Shown: positions 14,380-23,158, counted from the first letter of the stretch. The stretch is 25,079 nucleotides of DNA from Promethearchaeota archaeon (GCA_030620005.1 JAUXAJ010000037.1:1-25079), one strand, 5' to 3'. Made by a program: numbers and translations. Notes: generated by a model not told the origin, from the letters alone.

Positions 14380-14437
14380 GATGTCACTTTCAGTAAAGCA
14401 TGATTCAATAAAGATTTTATTTATATTCAGAAATTGG

Positions 14438-14474
14438 ATGATTAATGTTTTTATTTTTTTTAGTATATATTAAA
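14438..14474 (+). repeat. 37-bp promoter-like element, copy 1
   Basis: Matches 18792-18828 at 36 of 37 bases: ATGATTAATG, a T-rich run, then AGTATATATTAAA. It lies upstream of the M28 peptidase gene, with the TATA-like TATATATTA about 50 nt before ATG 14520. Flanks beyond the element are unrelated. Confidence 0.85.
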
Positions 14475-14519
14475 TTACACAACAAATTAAAGAAAAAAAA
14501 TAGAATTAAAAAGAATAAA

Positions 14520-15719
14520 ATGAACTTCGATAACAATCGGGCATTAGAAAGGTTAAAAGAATTTTGTTTTCCAAGATTGACAGGAACTGATTCGTTGAAA
14601 GAGGCAAGAGACATCATTCATAAAAAACTGAAGGAGAACGTTCCAAATGCAGCTATTGAAGAATTTAAATGTAACAATGAACTTAAAAGAGTCTTGAGAT
14701 TCTGGGCACCCGTATTTTTAGGGCTAATTATATTGAAAGTAATTTTTTGGGAGTTTTTCTATTTACTTTCTATTGTTTTTGCCATTGCTCAATTTTCATT
14801 GAACTTGATAGTACAAGGCAGAATTGGTCACGTTCAAGTTTACAAAAGATTTAAAAACAAGGGGCCCGTGGAAGGTTATAACGTAATTGGAAAGATTTCT
14901 GCTCGAGAAGAGGAAAAAAAGATTTTAGTCATTGGAGCTCATTATGATACGAAATCTGGGCTTGCATGGAAGAGAAAAAACAGTGATGTAATGACTTATT
15001 CTGTCTTGCTAGTAAATCTTTTATTTGTAATTTTTGCTATCTTAAGGATCTTCATTGATGATTCAGTAGTATCATGGTTTACAATGATTATATGGGTCGG
15101 ATCTGCAATAGAATTCCTCTCAACAGCTATTTTCACGCTATCTTATAGCGTTTTTAATGAATCCCCTGGAGCGAATGATAATGGGTCAGGCGTGGCAGTA
15201 ATTCTCGAATTAGCCGCAATTTTTTCGAAACAAGTACCTAAAAATATGAGTCTCATTCTTGTATTATTTGATGCGGAAGAAATTGGACTTCAAGGAGCCG
15301 CTGCTGCTGTTAACTTTCATCATGAGGAATTATCTCAAAAAGATCCTTGGATGGTTAATTTAGATGAAGTTGCAGCAGATAAAACCATAAAAGTGGTCAC
15401 GAGAGGGGGATTACCTGCGGTAAACCACGGTGGTGCTTTAAATTCCATCTTTGAAAAAGCTATCGATAATAATGAAATACTTTCTACTCTAAAAAAAGAG
15501 AAGAAATTAGTCATTAATGCAAAAACGCTCAGTTCGCAATCAGATCATGCTCCTTTCTTTGTTGCGGGAATTCCTTCTGTATATATATCGACAGGAAATA
15601 AGAAAAGACACTCTGCTAATGATAATTGGGAAGCAATGACGCCAGAATCAATTGAAAGAACAGGAATCTTGGTAGAAGAATTCATTAAAACCTTGGATGT
15701 TGATCTTTCTAATTCTTAA
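14520..15719 (+). CDS. M28-family metallopeptidase with internal membrane segments
   Basis: A 399-residue zinc aminopeptidase-like protein. The ligands are all visible: H141-x-D143 (GAHYDT), D220 (PGANDNGSG), E253-E254 (DAEEIG), D282 (NLDEVA) and H343 (SDHAPF). Two hydrophobic stretches at about 60-98 and two more at about 157-178 and 182-212 are likely membrane spans. The second pair is inserted inside the catalytic domain, between the first ligand pair and D220, so the active site is tethered to the membrane by a hairpin. It probably trims peptides at the cell surface. ATG 14520 is preferred over ATG 14445, because the earlier start precedes the TATA box of the 37-bp element and would add only a lysine-rich tail. 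A GPH transporter follows 60 bp later under its own TATA-like site. Confidence 0.88.
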   Translation: MNFDNNRALERLKEFCFPRLTGTDSLKEARDIIHKKLKENVPNAAIEEFKCNNELKRVLRFWAPVFLGLIILKVIFWEFFYLLSIVFAIAQFSLNLIVQGRIGHVQVYKRFKNKGPVEGYNVIGKISAREEEKKILVIGAHYDTKSGLAWKRKNSDVMTYSVLLVNLLFVIFAILRIFIDDSVVSWFTMIIWVGSAIEFLSTAIFTLSYSVFNESPGANDNGSGVAVILELAAIFSKQVPKNMSLILVLFDAEEIGLQGAAAAVNFHHEELSQKDPWMVNLDEVAADKTIKVVTRGGLPAVNHGGALNSIFEKAIDNNEILSTLKKEKKLVINAKTLSSQSDHAPFFVAGIPSVYISTGNKKRHSANDNWEAMTPESIERTGILVEEFIKTLDVDLSNS

Positions 15720-15779
15720 ATTGAAAAATAAAGAATTTAAAACAAATATAAAAAAAGAAAATTGAAAAAATGATGAAAA

Positions 15780-17183
15780 ATGAGTGAAAACACACAAGAT
15801 ACGAAAGGAAATTTAGGAGCGACCACCCATTCTACAAGGGACATGGTTTCGTTTAGCATTAACATCATGGCAATCCAAATCATTGGTGTTATTTTTATAA
15901 GTCGCCTTCTTATTTTCTATGAAACAAATGTAGGATTATCCATAGGATTAATTGGATTAGGATATTCCCTCTACACCATATGGGATGCATTTAACGAGCC
16001 TTTTTCGGGTTATCTTTCTGATCGCCCCAATCGATTATGGAAAAGATGGGGTAAACGATTTCCATGGATATTATTTTCTACCATTCCGATTAGTTTGAGT
16101 TTCTTCTTGATCTTCATTCCACCAGATCCAAAGGTAAACGAATGGGCAACATTTTTCTGGTTTTTAATTATTTTATGCTTATATGATGGAATCTATTCAA
16201 TATGGGTTTTAAATTATAACGCTCTCCTACCTGATAAATTTCGTAGTGATAAGGAACGTACAAAAGCAAGTGGATTAAGAGTACCATTTCACGTGGGTGG
16301 TTTATTGATAGGGCTCATCCTGCCACCACTCATCATAGATTACGATGATCAATCTTCCTATATCACCATGGCGCTTGTAGTTACCATTTTGTTAGTAATT
16401 TTCATGGTATTGTCCATTCCTGGAATTCGTGAAGACGAAGGTATGAGACAGAGAGCCATTAAAACAGCACAAGCAGAACGAGAGTCATTTTTTAAGAGTT
16501 TAAAGACATCTTTTAGGCATAAGAATTTCAGGGTATGGGTCATAGCTAGTATAATGATGTTTGCATGGGATGCTCTCCTTGTATCTGCCATTCCTTATTA
16601 TATTCAATATGTATTAAGGTTAGATCCCGAAGCGGAGATATTCATCTATTTAGCTTATTTATTTGCGGGTATTATTTTCGTACCTTTGTGGACGAAATTA
16701 TGCCAGAAATGGGGACATTGGAAACTTTATAAGATCGCTTTTATTTTAAAACCAATAACTTTCATCCCCATACTATTTGTATCTGATTTAACTTCAGCAA
16801 TCATATGCGTATTCATCATGGGGACTGTTATAGGTAGTGGAAACGTTGCAGCTCAACCGGTTATTTCTAACATGATGGATGAGGCGGCGGTGATTCATGG
16901 TGAACGTCACGAAGGAAGATATAATGGTATTTACAGGTTTGTTGGTAAAACAGGACAGTTCATTCAAGTCATCGTAATTGTCTTGTTTCATTGGCTCACA
17001 AATTTCGATCCAACACCTGGAGCAGCTCAATCAGATTTGGCTATTTTAGGAATCAGATTTCATATAGCATTAGCACCCATAATCTTAATGATAATTGAAG
17101 CATTTATTTTCATTAAATGGTGGGATTTATTACCGGAGAAAACAGCTAAAATTCGGGCCAAGATGGAAGAACTTAATCTTTAA
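15780..17183 (+). CDS. GPH-family (MelB-like) sugar:cation symporter
   Basis: A 467-residue integral membrane protein with about twelve hydrophobic spans, of the glycoside-pentoside-hexuronide family within the major facilitator fold. Family marks are the span 1-2 region ending YTIWDAFNEPFSGYLSD (residues about 64-81, with the conserved D/N-E and DR(P) loop), and RWGKRFPWIL just after it, equivalent to the MelB GRRRPW/Y segment. The cytoplasmic loop EREDEGMRQR-like region lies mid-protein, and MDEAAVIHGERHEGRYNGIY lies at about 365-385. These carriers import sugars with Na+ or H+. The GH4 alpha-galactosidase-type gene 6 kb away could act on its substrate, as MelA and MelB do, but they are not in one operon. 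The start at ATG 15780 has TATA-like AAATATAAAAA about 30 nt upstream. Confidence 0.88.
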   Translation: MSENTQDTKGNLGATTHSTRDMVSFSINIMAIQIIGVIFISRLLIFYETNVGLSIGLIGLGYSLYTIWDAFNEPFSGYLSDRPNRLWKRWGKRFPWILFSTIPISLSFFLIFIPPDPKVNEWATFFWFLIILCLYDGIYSIWVLNYNALLPDKFRSDKERTKASGLRVPFHVGGLLIGLILPPLIIDYDDQSSYITMALVVTILLVIFMVLSIPGIREDEGMRQRAIKTAQAERESFFKSLKTSFRHKNFRVWVIASIMMFAWDALLVSAIPYYIQYVLRLDPEAEIFIYLAYLFAGIIFVPLWTKLCQKWGHWKLYKIAFILKPITFIPILFVSDLTSAIICVFIMGTVIGSGNVAAQPVISNMMDEAAVIHGERHEGRYNGIYRFVGKTGQFIQVIVIVLFHWLTNFDPTPGAAQSDLAILGIRFHIALAPIILMIIEAFIFIKWWDLLPEKTAKIRAKMEELNL

Positions 17184-17269
17184 TTTTCTTCTTATCCTTA
17201 AAAAATCAATTAAATATCTAAATCAATTAAAAAACTTTATTTTTTTAATTTGAAAAGAAAATCTTATAG

Positions 17270-17279
17270 TTGTATACAA
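17270..17279 (+). promoter_or_regulatory. Palindrome TTGTATACAA upstream of M14-like gene
   Basis: A perfect 10-bp palindrome about 43 nt before the M14-like start and 12 nt upstream of its TATA box. It could be an activator or repressor site, or chance. Confidence 0.25.
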
Positions 17280-17290
17280 TTAAGAAATAA

Positions 17291-17299
17291 AATATAAAG
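17291..17299 (+). promoter_or_regulatory. TATA box for M14-like gene
   Basis: AATATAAAG centred 27 nt before ATG 17322, the leaderless spacing. Confidence 0.5.
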
Positions 17300-17321
17300 A
17301 AAAATATGTGTAAATATTATC

Positions 17322-18698
17322 ATGAGTTATTGGAAAAATATCAATATTAAAAAAATTCTTGATCAGGTTCCAGATTATAAGGAATTTTTAACAATCGATG
17401 AATTGGATAATTCCAGCAAGAAACTTGCAGAAGAGTTTGATTCTGTTGAAATATTCGAAATAGGAAAATCCAGAGAGGGCTCTGCGATTAATTGCCTCAA
17501 GATAGGAGAGGGAAAGAAAAATATATTATTTTTTGGTTTTCCTCATCCCAATGAGCCAATTGGAAGTTTAACGGTGGAATTCATGGTGAGGTACTTGGCT
17601 GAAAATCCCGAGTTTACTAAAAATACGGGATATACGTGGTATCTCATAAAAGCAATGGACATTGATGGTGCTAAATTAAATGAAGGGTGGTTTAAGGGTG
17701 AATTTGATCCCTACAAGTTCGCAAAAAATTATTATAGACCTCCTTTTCACGAACAAGTTGAATGGTCATTTCCGATTGAATACAAAAAGTTAAAGTTCAC
17801 GGAACCTACTCTTGAAACACAGGCATTAATGAAACTAATGAGTGATATCAAGCCAATATTTAATTATAGCTTGCATAATGCTGGGTTTTGTGGAGTTTAT
17901 TTCTATATTTCTGAGGATATTAAGCCGATGTGTGATGAATTCGTTAAATTGGTTGAAGATGAAGAGTTACCCCTTCATAAAGGTGAACCCGAAACGGCAT
18001 TCAATGTAAAACTGTATCCCGGAATATTTAAAGGATTGGGAATAAGAGAAGCATATGATTTTTATGAAGAACAAGGATTCATCATCTCAGATCTCATTAA
18101 AATAGGAGCAGGATCCCATGATCACTTGCAGAAAGTGGTTGGAAGCAATGTATTTACTCTCATATGTGAAATGCCGTACATCTATCATGAAGATGTGGAA
18201 AATACAGAAAAAACAAATTTAAACAGGAGAGATGTCGTAATTGAATCTATTAACACTCAAAAGGAACTTTTTGCAAAGGTCAAACCAATTTTTAGAAAGC
18301 TTAAGAAGTATAGTGATAAATCTTCTAGAATATATACTACTTTAGAGATGTTATTTAAAACGTTTGATATGCAAATTTCGGTTGAGTTACATAACGCTCA
18401 AACCAATCCGATGTATGAGGGTAAAGCGACAGTTGCTCAAGTACTTGATTCAAAATATTCATCTCCATTTTACACTTTTTGTAGATATTCGCAACTCGTA
18501 AGGTTATGTGAAGAAGCACTTGAACGTCACCCTGATAAGAAGGATATCACTGAAATGAAAGAAGACCTTGAACAATGGATTCATTCTAAAATGCAAGAAT
18601 TGCTTATTCAAATCGAACTTACAACGATACCAATACAAAAACTAGTACGAGTGCAAGTTGGCAGTGCATTAATCGCATTAAAACATTTATCTAATTAA
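17322..18698 (+). CDS. M14-like zinc carboxypeptidase
   Basis: A 458-residue protein. After a 45-residue N-terminal segment comes a carboxypeptidase-A-like fold: GKSREGSAI at 49-56, the zinc motif H75-x-x-E78 (FGFPHPNEPIG), the second zinc histidine H185 (NYSLHNAGFCGVYFY), and E283 in TLICEMPYIYHE as the candidate catalytic glutamate. The substrate-binding NPDG...NR of classic M14 enzymes is changed to DIDGAKLNEGW, so substrate preference may differ. The last 150 residues are an extra, mostly helical domain. There is no signal peptide or membrane segment, so it is probably cytosolic and completes peptide breakdown. It is transcribed alone from a leaderless-type promoter; T tracts follow the stop. 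Confidence 0.8.
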   Translation: MSYWKNINIKKILDQVPDYKEFLTIDELDNSSKKLAEEFDSVEIFEIGKSREGSAINCLKIGEGKKNILFFGFPHPNEPIGSLTVEFMVRYLAENPEFTKNTGYTWYLIKAMDIDGAKLNEGWFKGEFDPYKFAKNYYRPPFHEQVEWSFPIEYKKLKFTEPTLETQALMKLMSDIKPIFNYSLHNAGFCGVYFYISEDIKPMCDEFVKLVEDEELPLHKGEPETAFNVKLYPGIFKGLGIREAYDFYEEQGFIISDLIKIGAGSHDHLQKVVGSNVFTLICEMPYIYHEDVENTEKTNLNRRDVVIESINTQKELFAKVKPIFRKLKKYSDKSSRIYTTLEMLFKTFDMQISVELHNAQTNPMYEGKATVAQVLDSKYSSPFYTFCRYSQLVRLCEEALERHPDKKDITEMKEDLEQWIHSKMQELLIQIELTTIPIQKLVRVQVGSALIALKHLSN

Positions 18699-18716
18699 GT
18701 AAATTCCTTGAAACTT

Positions 18717-18741
18717 TTCTTTTTTTTAGTATTTTTTTTTA
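18717..18741 (+). terminator. Double T-tract terminator after M14-like gene
   Basis: Two runs of eight to nine T (TTTTTTTT, AGTA, TTTTTTTTT) begin about 20 nt after the stop codon, typical of archaeal intrinsic termination. Confidence 0.5.
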
Positions 18742-18791
18742 TTCAATTAGTCTTAATAGTGCATTAGATTCGAGAACTGAAATAAAGAATA

Positions 18792-18828
18792 ATGATTAAT
18801 GTTTTTATTTTCTTTAGTATATATTAAA
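18792..18828 (+). repeat. 37-bp promoter-like element, copy 2
   Basis: Matches 14438-14474 with one difference. It ends 2 nt before the GTG start of the methyltransferase gene, much closer than in copy 1, so its TATA-like part would place a transcript start inside the gene unless translation begins further in. Confidence 0.85.
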
Positions 18829-18830
18829 AT

Positions 18831-19484
18831 GTGAGTGAAAAAAAGTTTGAGGAGGATTATTTCGAAAGTTCTCATTTTGCTAAAATGGGGGGATACGATC
18901 TTCTTACAAGGCTTAATTCGTGGCGTCCTAAGAAATATAGAAAACTTATTTTAAAACATTCTTCTTCAAACCATAAAACTTTACTTGATATTGGCTGTGC
19001 GTATGGATATTTTTTAAAAATTTTAAAAGATGATTTTATTATCCATGGTACCGATATTTCAAATCACGCGATTAAGGTTGCCCGTAATAAAGTGAAGTGC
19101 GAATATGAACGTGCGGATATTGAGGTAGATGGCATACCTTTCAAGAAAAAATTTGATATCATTACTGCAATATCTGTTATTGAGCATTTAAGTGATCCGA
19201 AGAGAGGGCTGGAAAATATTCATGACCATTTAAACGAAGGGGGCCTATTCTGCTTTGAAATCCCAACAGTAAGTAATAAATTGAGTGCAATTTTCTATAA
19301 ACTATTTTTATCTTACGATGACACCCATTTATTCATTAAACCTGTCGATAAAGTGGAAGATCTAGTCAAGTCCGTCGGTTTTAAGAAAATTGCCACGTAT
19401 TCTTCCATGTTTCCTATTTTTACAAAAATGAAGAAATTCGTTGATAATTTCAGTTTTATATTTAGCATTTTTAAAAAGATTTGA
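18831..19484 (+). CDS. Class I SAM-dependent methyltransferase
   Basis: A 217-residue Rossmann-fold methyltransferase. The SAM-binding loop is LLDIGCAYGYF (51-61), the acidic residue binding the ribose is D75 (HGTDIS), and the post-loop AISVIEHLSDP at about 113-123 is typical of the Methyltransf_11/12 group. The N-terminus DYFESSHFAKMGGYDLL resembles methyltransferases found with glycan or polyketide genes, which often act on sugars or quinones. The C-terminal 50 residues carry a hydrophobic stretch (NFSFIFSIFKKI). GTG 18831 keeps the conserved N-terminus; the only ATG close by is out of frame. The 37-bp repeat element ends 2 nt before it. Substrate unknown. Confidence 0.85.
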   Translation: MSEKKFEEDYFESSHFAKMGGYDLLTRLNSWRPKKYRKLILKHSSSNHKTLLDIGCAYGYFLKILKDDFIIHGTDISNHAIKVARNKVKCEYERADIEVDGIPFKKKFDIITAISVIEHLSDPKRGLENIHDHLNEGGLFCFEIPTVSNKLSAIFYKLFLSYDDTHLFIKPVDKVEDLVKSVGFKKIATYSSMFPIFTKMKKFVDNFSFIFSIFKKI

Positions 19485-19678
19485 TATAAATATAGAAAAA
19501 AAACCTCTTGATACTATTATAAATTCAGTTCTTCAATATTTTATCCAAGTATTTTTTAATATTTTCCTTTCTATTCCCTAAGTCATCTCTTCATTTGAAC
19601 ATTATATTTGCAATATCTTCGCATTACACTAAATTTTATATACAATGTGGATATTTTATTCGATTTCAAAAATATTAA

Positions 19679-20023
19679 TTATTCTTCTTTGAGAATTAGC
19701 TTGATTGTTTCCTTTAATTTAGGAATATGGTTTTCAACTACATCCCAAACTAAGTCATAATCAACACCAAAATAGTGATGGATTAGTTTATCTCTCATTC
19801 CCGCAATTTTATTCCATTCGATCTGCCTATGTTGTTCAAGAACTTGTTTAGGAATGGTTTTTACTGCTTCTCCAATAATCTCCAAGCTTCTAACAAATGC
19901 TCTTTTTAGTGTTTCATCTTTAATAAACTCGTCATGAGTTAATCCTTTTGATTTGATTGATAAATAATCAATCTCATCATTTATGTGATTAATTTTGTCC
20001 TTATACTCGTTAGATTGATTCAA
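19679..20023 (-). CDS. hepT: HepT-like HEPN ribonuclease toxin (DUF86)
   Basis: A 114-residue all-helical HEPN protein. It carries the R-x4-H-x-Y motif exactly (R77, H82, Y84 in RDKLIHHY), the ribonuclease active site of HepT toxins. The tyrosine is the residue that the partner nucleotidyltransferase MntA modifies with AMP to silence the toxin in characterised pairs. WNKIAGMRDKL and VDYDLVWDVVENHIP are typical flanks. It overlaps the mntA-like gene by 14 nt, so the two are translationally coupled, antitoxin first. The intact motif implies a working system. Confidence 0.9.
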   Translation of the reverse strand: MNQSNEYKDKINHINDEIDYLSIKSKGLTHDEFIKDETLKRAFVRSLEIIGEAVKTIPKQVLEQHRQIEWNKIAGMRDKLIHHYFGVDYDLVWDVVENHIPKLKETIKLILKEE

Positions 20024-20315
20024 AATAAGCCTCCTTTAAGATCTTGGGCTTCATATAAGGACTAAGAGCTTCTATCGTGAGTAATTCTACTTTTCTCTGC
20101 AAAAGACTTTCCAATAAAAAGGCTAATTCAATAAAATTATCATAATTTTTTTTTCCCTCATCAAACTCAACTATAAGATCGACATCACTCTCATTAGTAT
20201 TATCTCCTCTCAAAACGGAGCCAAATAATCCAATCTTTTTAACATGATGATTCTTTAATTTTTCTTTATGTTGCTTGAGAAGCCTGAATACATCTTCTTT
20301 ATTTAGAGCTTTCAT
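20010..20315 (-). CDS. mntA: MntA-like minimal nucleotidyltransferase antitoxin
   Basis: About 101 residues of a minimal nucleotidyltransferase. The core G-S-x10-D-x-D motif is present: FGSVLRGDNTNESDVDLIV, with the two aspartates two apart, and RKVELLT as the third-strand acidic segment (Glu rather than Asp). In known pairs MntA AMPylates HepT on the tyrosine of R-x4-H-x-Y. ATG 20315 is chosen over the TTG at 20330, because a TATA-like stretch at 20343-20352 lies 32 nt before it and GAGTGAG a few bases upstream could serve as a ribosome site. The TTG would be too close to the promoter. The hepT gene overlaps its end. Confidence 0.88.
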   Translation of the reverse strand: MKALNKEDVFRLLKQHKEKLKNHHVKKIGLFGSVLRGDNTNESDVDLIVEFDEGKKNYDNFIELAFLLESLLQRKVELLTIEALSPYMKPKILKEAYFESI

Positions 20316-20342
20316 GTTTTTCTCACTCAATGGGTATTATTC

Positions 20343-20352
20343 ATATATATTA
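20343..20352 (-). promoter_or_regulatory. TATA box for mntA-hepT
   Basis: AATATATATG on the minus strand, centred about 32 nt before ATG 20315. It fits a short leader. Confidence 0.35.
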
Positions 20353-20479
20353 AATATAATCATCCTAATAATTTTTTATATTAGAAGTATTATCCTTGTA
20401 TTACCACAAGTTGTAAATATAATGTATACAAGTCTAAATTTTTTGAAATGTAAATAAATAATAAAATTTTTTCATATCC

Positions 20480-22438
20480 ATGAAGGAAAAAAATCACCAT
20501 GTTACTGATTTAAAATATTTAGATATAGTTCCAAGAGCGGCATACCCCAAATTTTTTAATAAAATCATAAAATACATGAAAAAACACGGATGGGTTTGTT
20601 ATACTAAGACATTAGCGACACTTTTAGGTATTGGCATTCCAAAGAACGGAATCAAGAGATATCCAGAGCACATGTTGAAATTAAAAGATGGTACAAAACT
20701 AGCGACAGATGTTTATTTACCAAAAAGAGTTTATAAAAAAAAAGGTAAATGTCCCACTATATTAGTTCGGCTTCCCTATTGGAAAGATAATTTTACCATT
20801 TTAGGTTATTCATATGCGTCATTTGGTTACGCCGTTGTTTTACAAGACATTAGAGGTTGCGCTCATTCTGAGGGTTTTAATTTCTTCTTATTGAATGAAC
20901 GAGAAGACGGTCTCGAAACACTTGAATGGATTTCCAGGCAGTATTGGTACAACGGAAAAATAGGCATGGTTGGAGGGTCTTATTTCGGCCAAACTCAATT
21001 GTGTGTTTCCTGGGATAACGATTTATTAACCTGCATAGCTCCAGCTGTGAGCTCTACAAAAAACTTGTGGAAAAACCACGGTGGCTTAGAAATTCAGGCT
21101 CTAACGACTTCAATATATCGCATAATGATTAATGTAGTCGTAAATCGAGAAAAACCTCTGGTCGATTTCTTTACCAAAACGATGTTTGAAAGATATTTAA
21201 ACCCTAAATATGGGTTATTTAACGCGCCTATTAAGAAAGACCTTAACAATTTAAGCTTTACAGACTTTAAAGGAAAAAGTATCGTCGATATTCAGGAGAT
21301 CGTAAAAAAGCGGTATGATCTAAAAAACTTTGACCCTACGAAAAAAAATATCAAAATTTATTTTAAATTTTTAGAAGATTTTTTTATTTACCATAAAATT
21401 GATAGAGATTCTGAAAACATGTTAGGGGTTTTAGATATTGACTACAAAAAAATTTCTCAACCCGTCTTTCTATTAGCTGGTTGGTATGACATGTTTCTTG
21501 AACATCAATTGAAGGATTTTCTAGAAATTAAAGCTCACGCTCCCGAAGACGTTAAAAAATTCTCGAAGATTGTAATAGGTTCATGGGCTCATTCTGCTGT
21601 AGGACATCCAGAAAGCAATCTTTCAAACTCCGGACTTGGTGAATTTTATAGGACTTTCTTTAATAAACCTTGGTTCGATTATTGGTTAAAGGACGATAAC
21701 CGAATGCTTGAATTCATTAACACACTACCCTTAAAATATTGGGTCATGGGTAAAAATATTTGGAGATACGACAATAACTGGCCTCCGAAGGAAATAAAAT
21801 ATGAGAATCTTTACATTCATTCCCAAGGAAACGCTAATACCGTGAAAGGCGATGGAAAACTTAGTTTTGAAGAGCCAACTAGTGAACCAAAGGATAATTT
21901 TGTGTTTGATCCAATGAATCCAGTCATTACAAGAGGCGGTAGAAATTTAGGTATCTTGAGCGGCGCTCATGATCAGAAGAAAGCCGAAAATAGAAAAGAT
22001 GTGCTTGTATATTCTACTGAACCGTTAAAGGAAGGAATAGAAGTTACGGGACCTATTAAAATGATGCTTCACGCGTCTACCTCGGTAAAAGACACGGATT
22101 TCACGGTAAAATTAGTAGATGTCTATCCAAATGGAAGAGCAATTAATATTTTAGATGCAGGCATAAGAGCACGCTTTAGAAATGGCGAAGATGATCCCTC
22201 GTTAATCGAACCTGGCAAAATATATAAATACGAAATCAATATAGGAAATACATCTAATTATTTTAGGGAAAGACATGGTATACGAATCGAAATCAGCTCG
22301 AGTAATTTTCCTAGATTTGATATTAACTCAAACATGGGGGGCGAAGGCAAGGCCTCAGATTATAAAATCGCAAATCAAGAAATATTTCACGATAAAGAAC
22401 ATCCAAGCCATCTCATAATTCCAATTTTCAAGAAATAA
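20480..22438 (+). CDS. CocE/NonD-family (S15-type) alpha/beta-hydrolase
   Basis: A 652-residue serine hydrolase of the X-Pro dipeptidyl-peptidase/cocaine-esterase family. After a 65-residue extension comes GTKLATDVYLP, the usual domain start, then LQDIRGCAHSEG (121-132) and the nucleophile S167 in VGGSYFGQTQ. The acid is D337 (AGWYDMFLEHQ) and the base H371 or H376 (GSWAHSAVGH). The C-terminal third is the jelly-roll PepX_C domain (ITGPIKMMLHASTS-like, DFTVKLVDVYP). It probably cleaves esters, amides or proline-containing peptides; no signal peptide is seen. A TATA-like AATAATAAAA lies about 25 nt before the ATG. The gene ends in an 11-bp convergent overlap with the Fe-S protein gene. Confidence 0.9.
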   Translation: MKEKNHHVTDLKYLDIVPRAAYPKFFNKIIKYMKKHGWVCYTKTLATLLGIGIPKNGIKRYPEHMLKLKDGTKLATDVYLPKRVYKKKGKCPTILVRLPYWKDNFTILGYSYASFGYAVVLQDIRGCAHSEGFNFFLLNEREDGLETLEWISRQYWYNGKIGMVGGSYFGQTQLCVSWDNDLLTCIAPAVSSTKNLWKNHGGLEIQALTTSIYRIMINVVVNREKPLVDFFTKTMFERYLNPKYGLFNAPIKKDLNNLSFTDFKGKSIVDIQEIVKKRYDLKNFDPTKKNIKIYFKFLEDFFIYHKIDRDSENMLGVLDIDYKKISQPVFLLAGWYDMFLEHQLKDFLEIKAHAPEDVKKFSKIVIGSWAHSAVGHPESNLSNSGLGEFYRTFFNKPWFDYWLKDDNRMLEFINTLPLKYWVMGKNIWRYDNNWPPKEIKYENLYIHSQGNANTVKGDGKLSFEEPTSEPKDNFVFDPMNPVITRGGRNLGILSGAHDQKKAENRKDVLVYSTEPLKEGIEVTGPIKMMLHASTSVKDTDFTVKLVDVYPNGRAINILDAGIRARFRNGEDDPSLIEPGKIYKYEINIGNTSNYFRERHGIRIEISSSNFPRFDINSNMGGEGKASDYKIANQEIFHDKEHPSHLIIPIFKK

Positions 22439-23084
22439 AGGATTTTTTTCCTATAGGACACGCTTCGATGCAAATATTGCACCAAATTGAACTGTAATTG
22501 GATAGTTTTCTCAGGTGAGAAAGATTATATGGATAACAAGCGTCCCTATTATATCTTCCTTCAGTTAATGCTTGAGCAGGACAGGCTTCAATACACTTAT
22601 TACAATTAATGCAATATTTGCTTTCAAGAATAGGATCCCCATGTTTCAGATGGGCATCGGTAATTAATGCTCTTAATCTAATTTGGGACCCAAATCTTTC
22701 TGTAATTAACAAATTGTTCTTACCAATGGGCCCTAATCCTGCTAAGGCTGCAGAGTCTTTTAAAAAGAGTCCTGGAGCATATGATATTACTTTAATATTA
22801 TATCCTTCATTTAAAATAAAGTCTTTTACTTTGTGGCAATGATTTTCGAGAATTGAATCAATAAATTGGTAATTATTCTTTCCAACGGACCAAGAATCAA
22901 GTATAATGTCGTATAAATGCATTCCTAGAATAATTACCGTCTTTGCATCTTCAAAAAAATGCTCAGGCTGATTATTCTTTGGAAATCTATCGAATAATTT
23001 CGGATCTGCAAAGCCTACAATATCTACACCTATTTTTTTACAAAAGTTTTTAATTCTTTCCGTTAAATCTAATTCTACAGTCAT
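22428..23084 (-). CDS. QueG-like iron-sulfur protein
   Basis: A 218-residue protein related to epoxyqueuosine reductase. It has the core segment AALAGLGPIGKNNLLIT (112-128), RLRALITDA, then two 4Fe-4S cluster motifs: C158-x2-C161-x2-C164-x3-C168-P (CINCNKCIEACP), and C183 with C202-x2-C205-x3-C209-P (CNICIEACP). True QueG is nearly twice as long, binds cobalamin and carries C-terminal HEAT-like repeats that this protein lacks. Short relatives are common in strict anaerobes and their reaction is mostly unknown. An electron-transfer or corrinoid-dependent reduction role is therefore inferred only. It overlaps the end of the CocE-type gene by 11 bp on the opposite strand. Confidence 0.82.
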   Translation of the reverse strand: MTVELDLTERIKNFCKKIGVDIVGFADPKLFDRFPKNNQPEHFFEDAKTVIILGMHLYDIILDSWSVGKNNYQFIDSILENHCHKVKDFILNEGYNIKVISYAPGLFLKDSAALAGLGPIGKNNLLITERFGSQIRLRALITDAHLKHGDPILESKYCINCNKCIEACPAQALTEGRYNRDACYPYNLSHLRKLSNYSSIWCNICIEACPIGKKSFIS

Positions 23085-23158
23085 TTTAAATCTTAATCAT
23101 GGGATATATTCATTTTTATATTAAAAATTTTAAGAATTGGATTTTATTATAAAAAACA

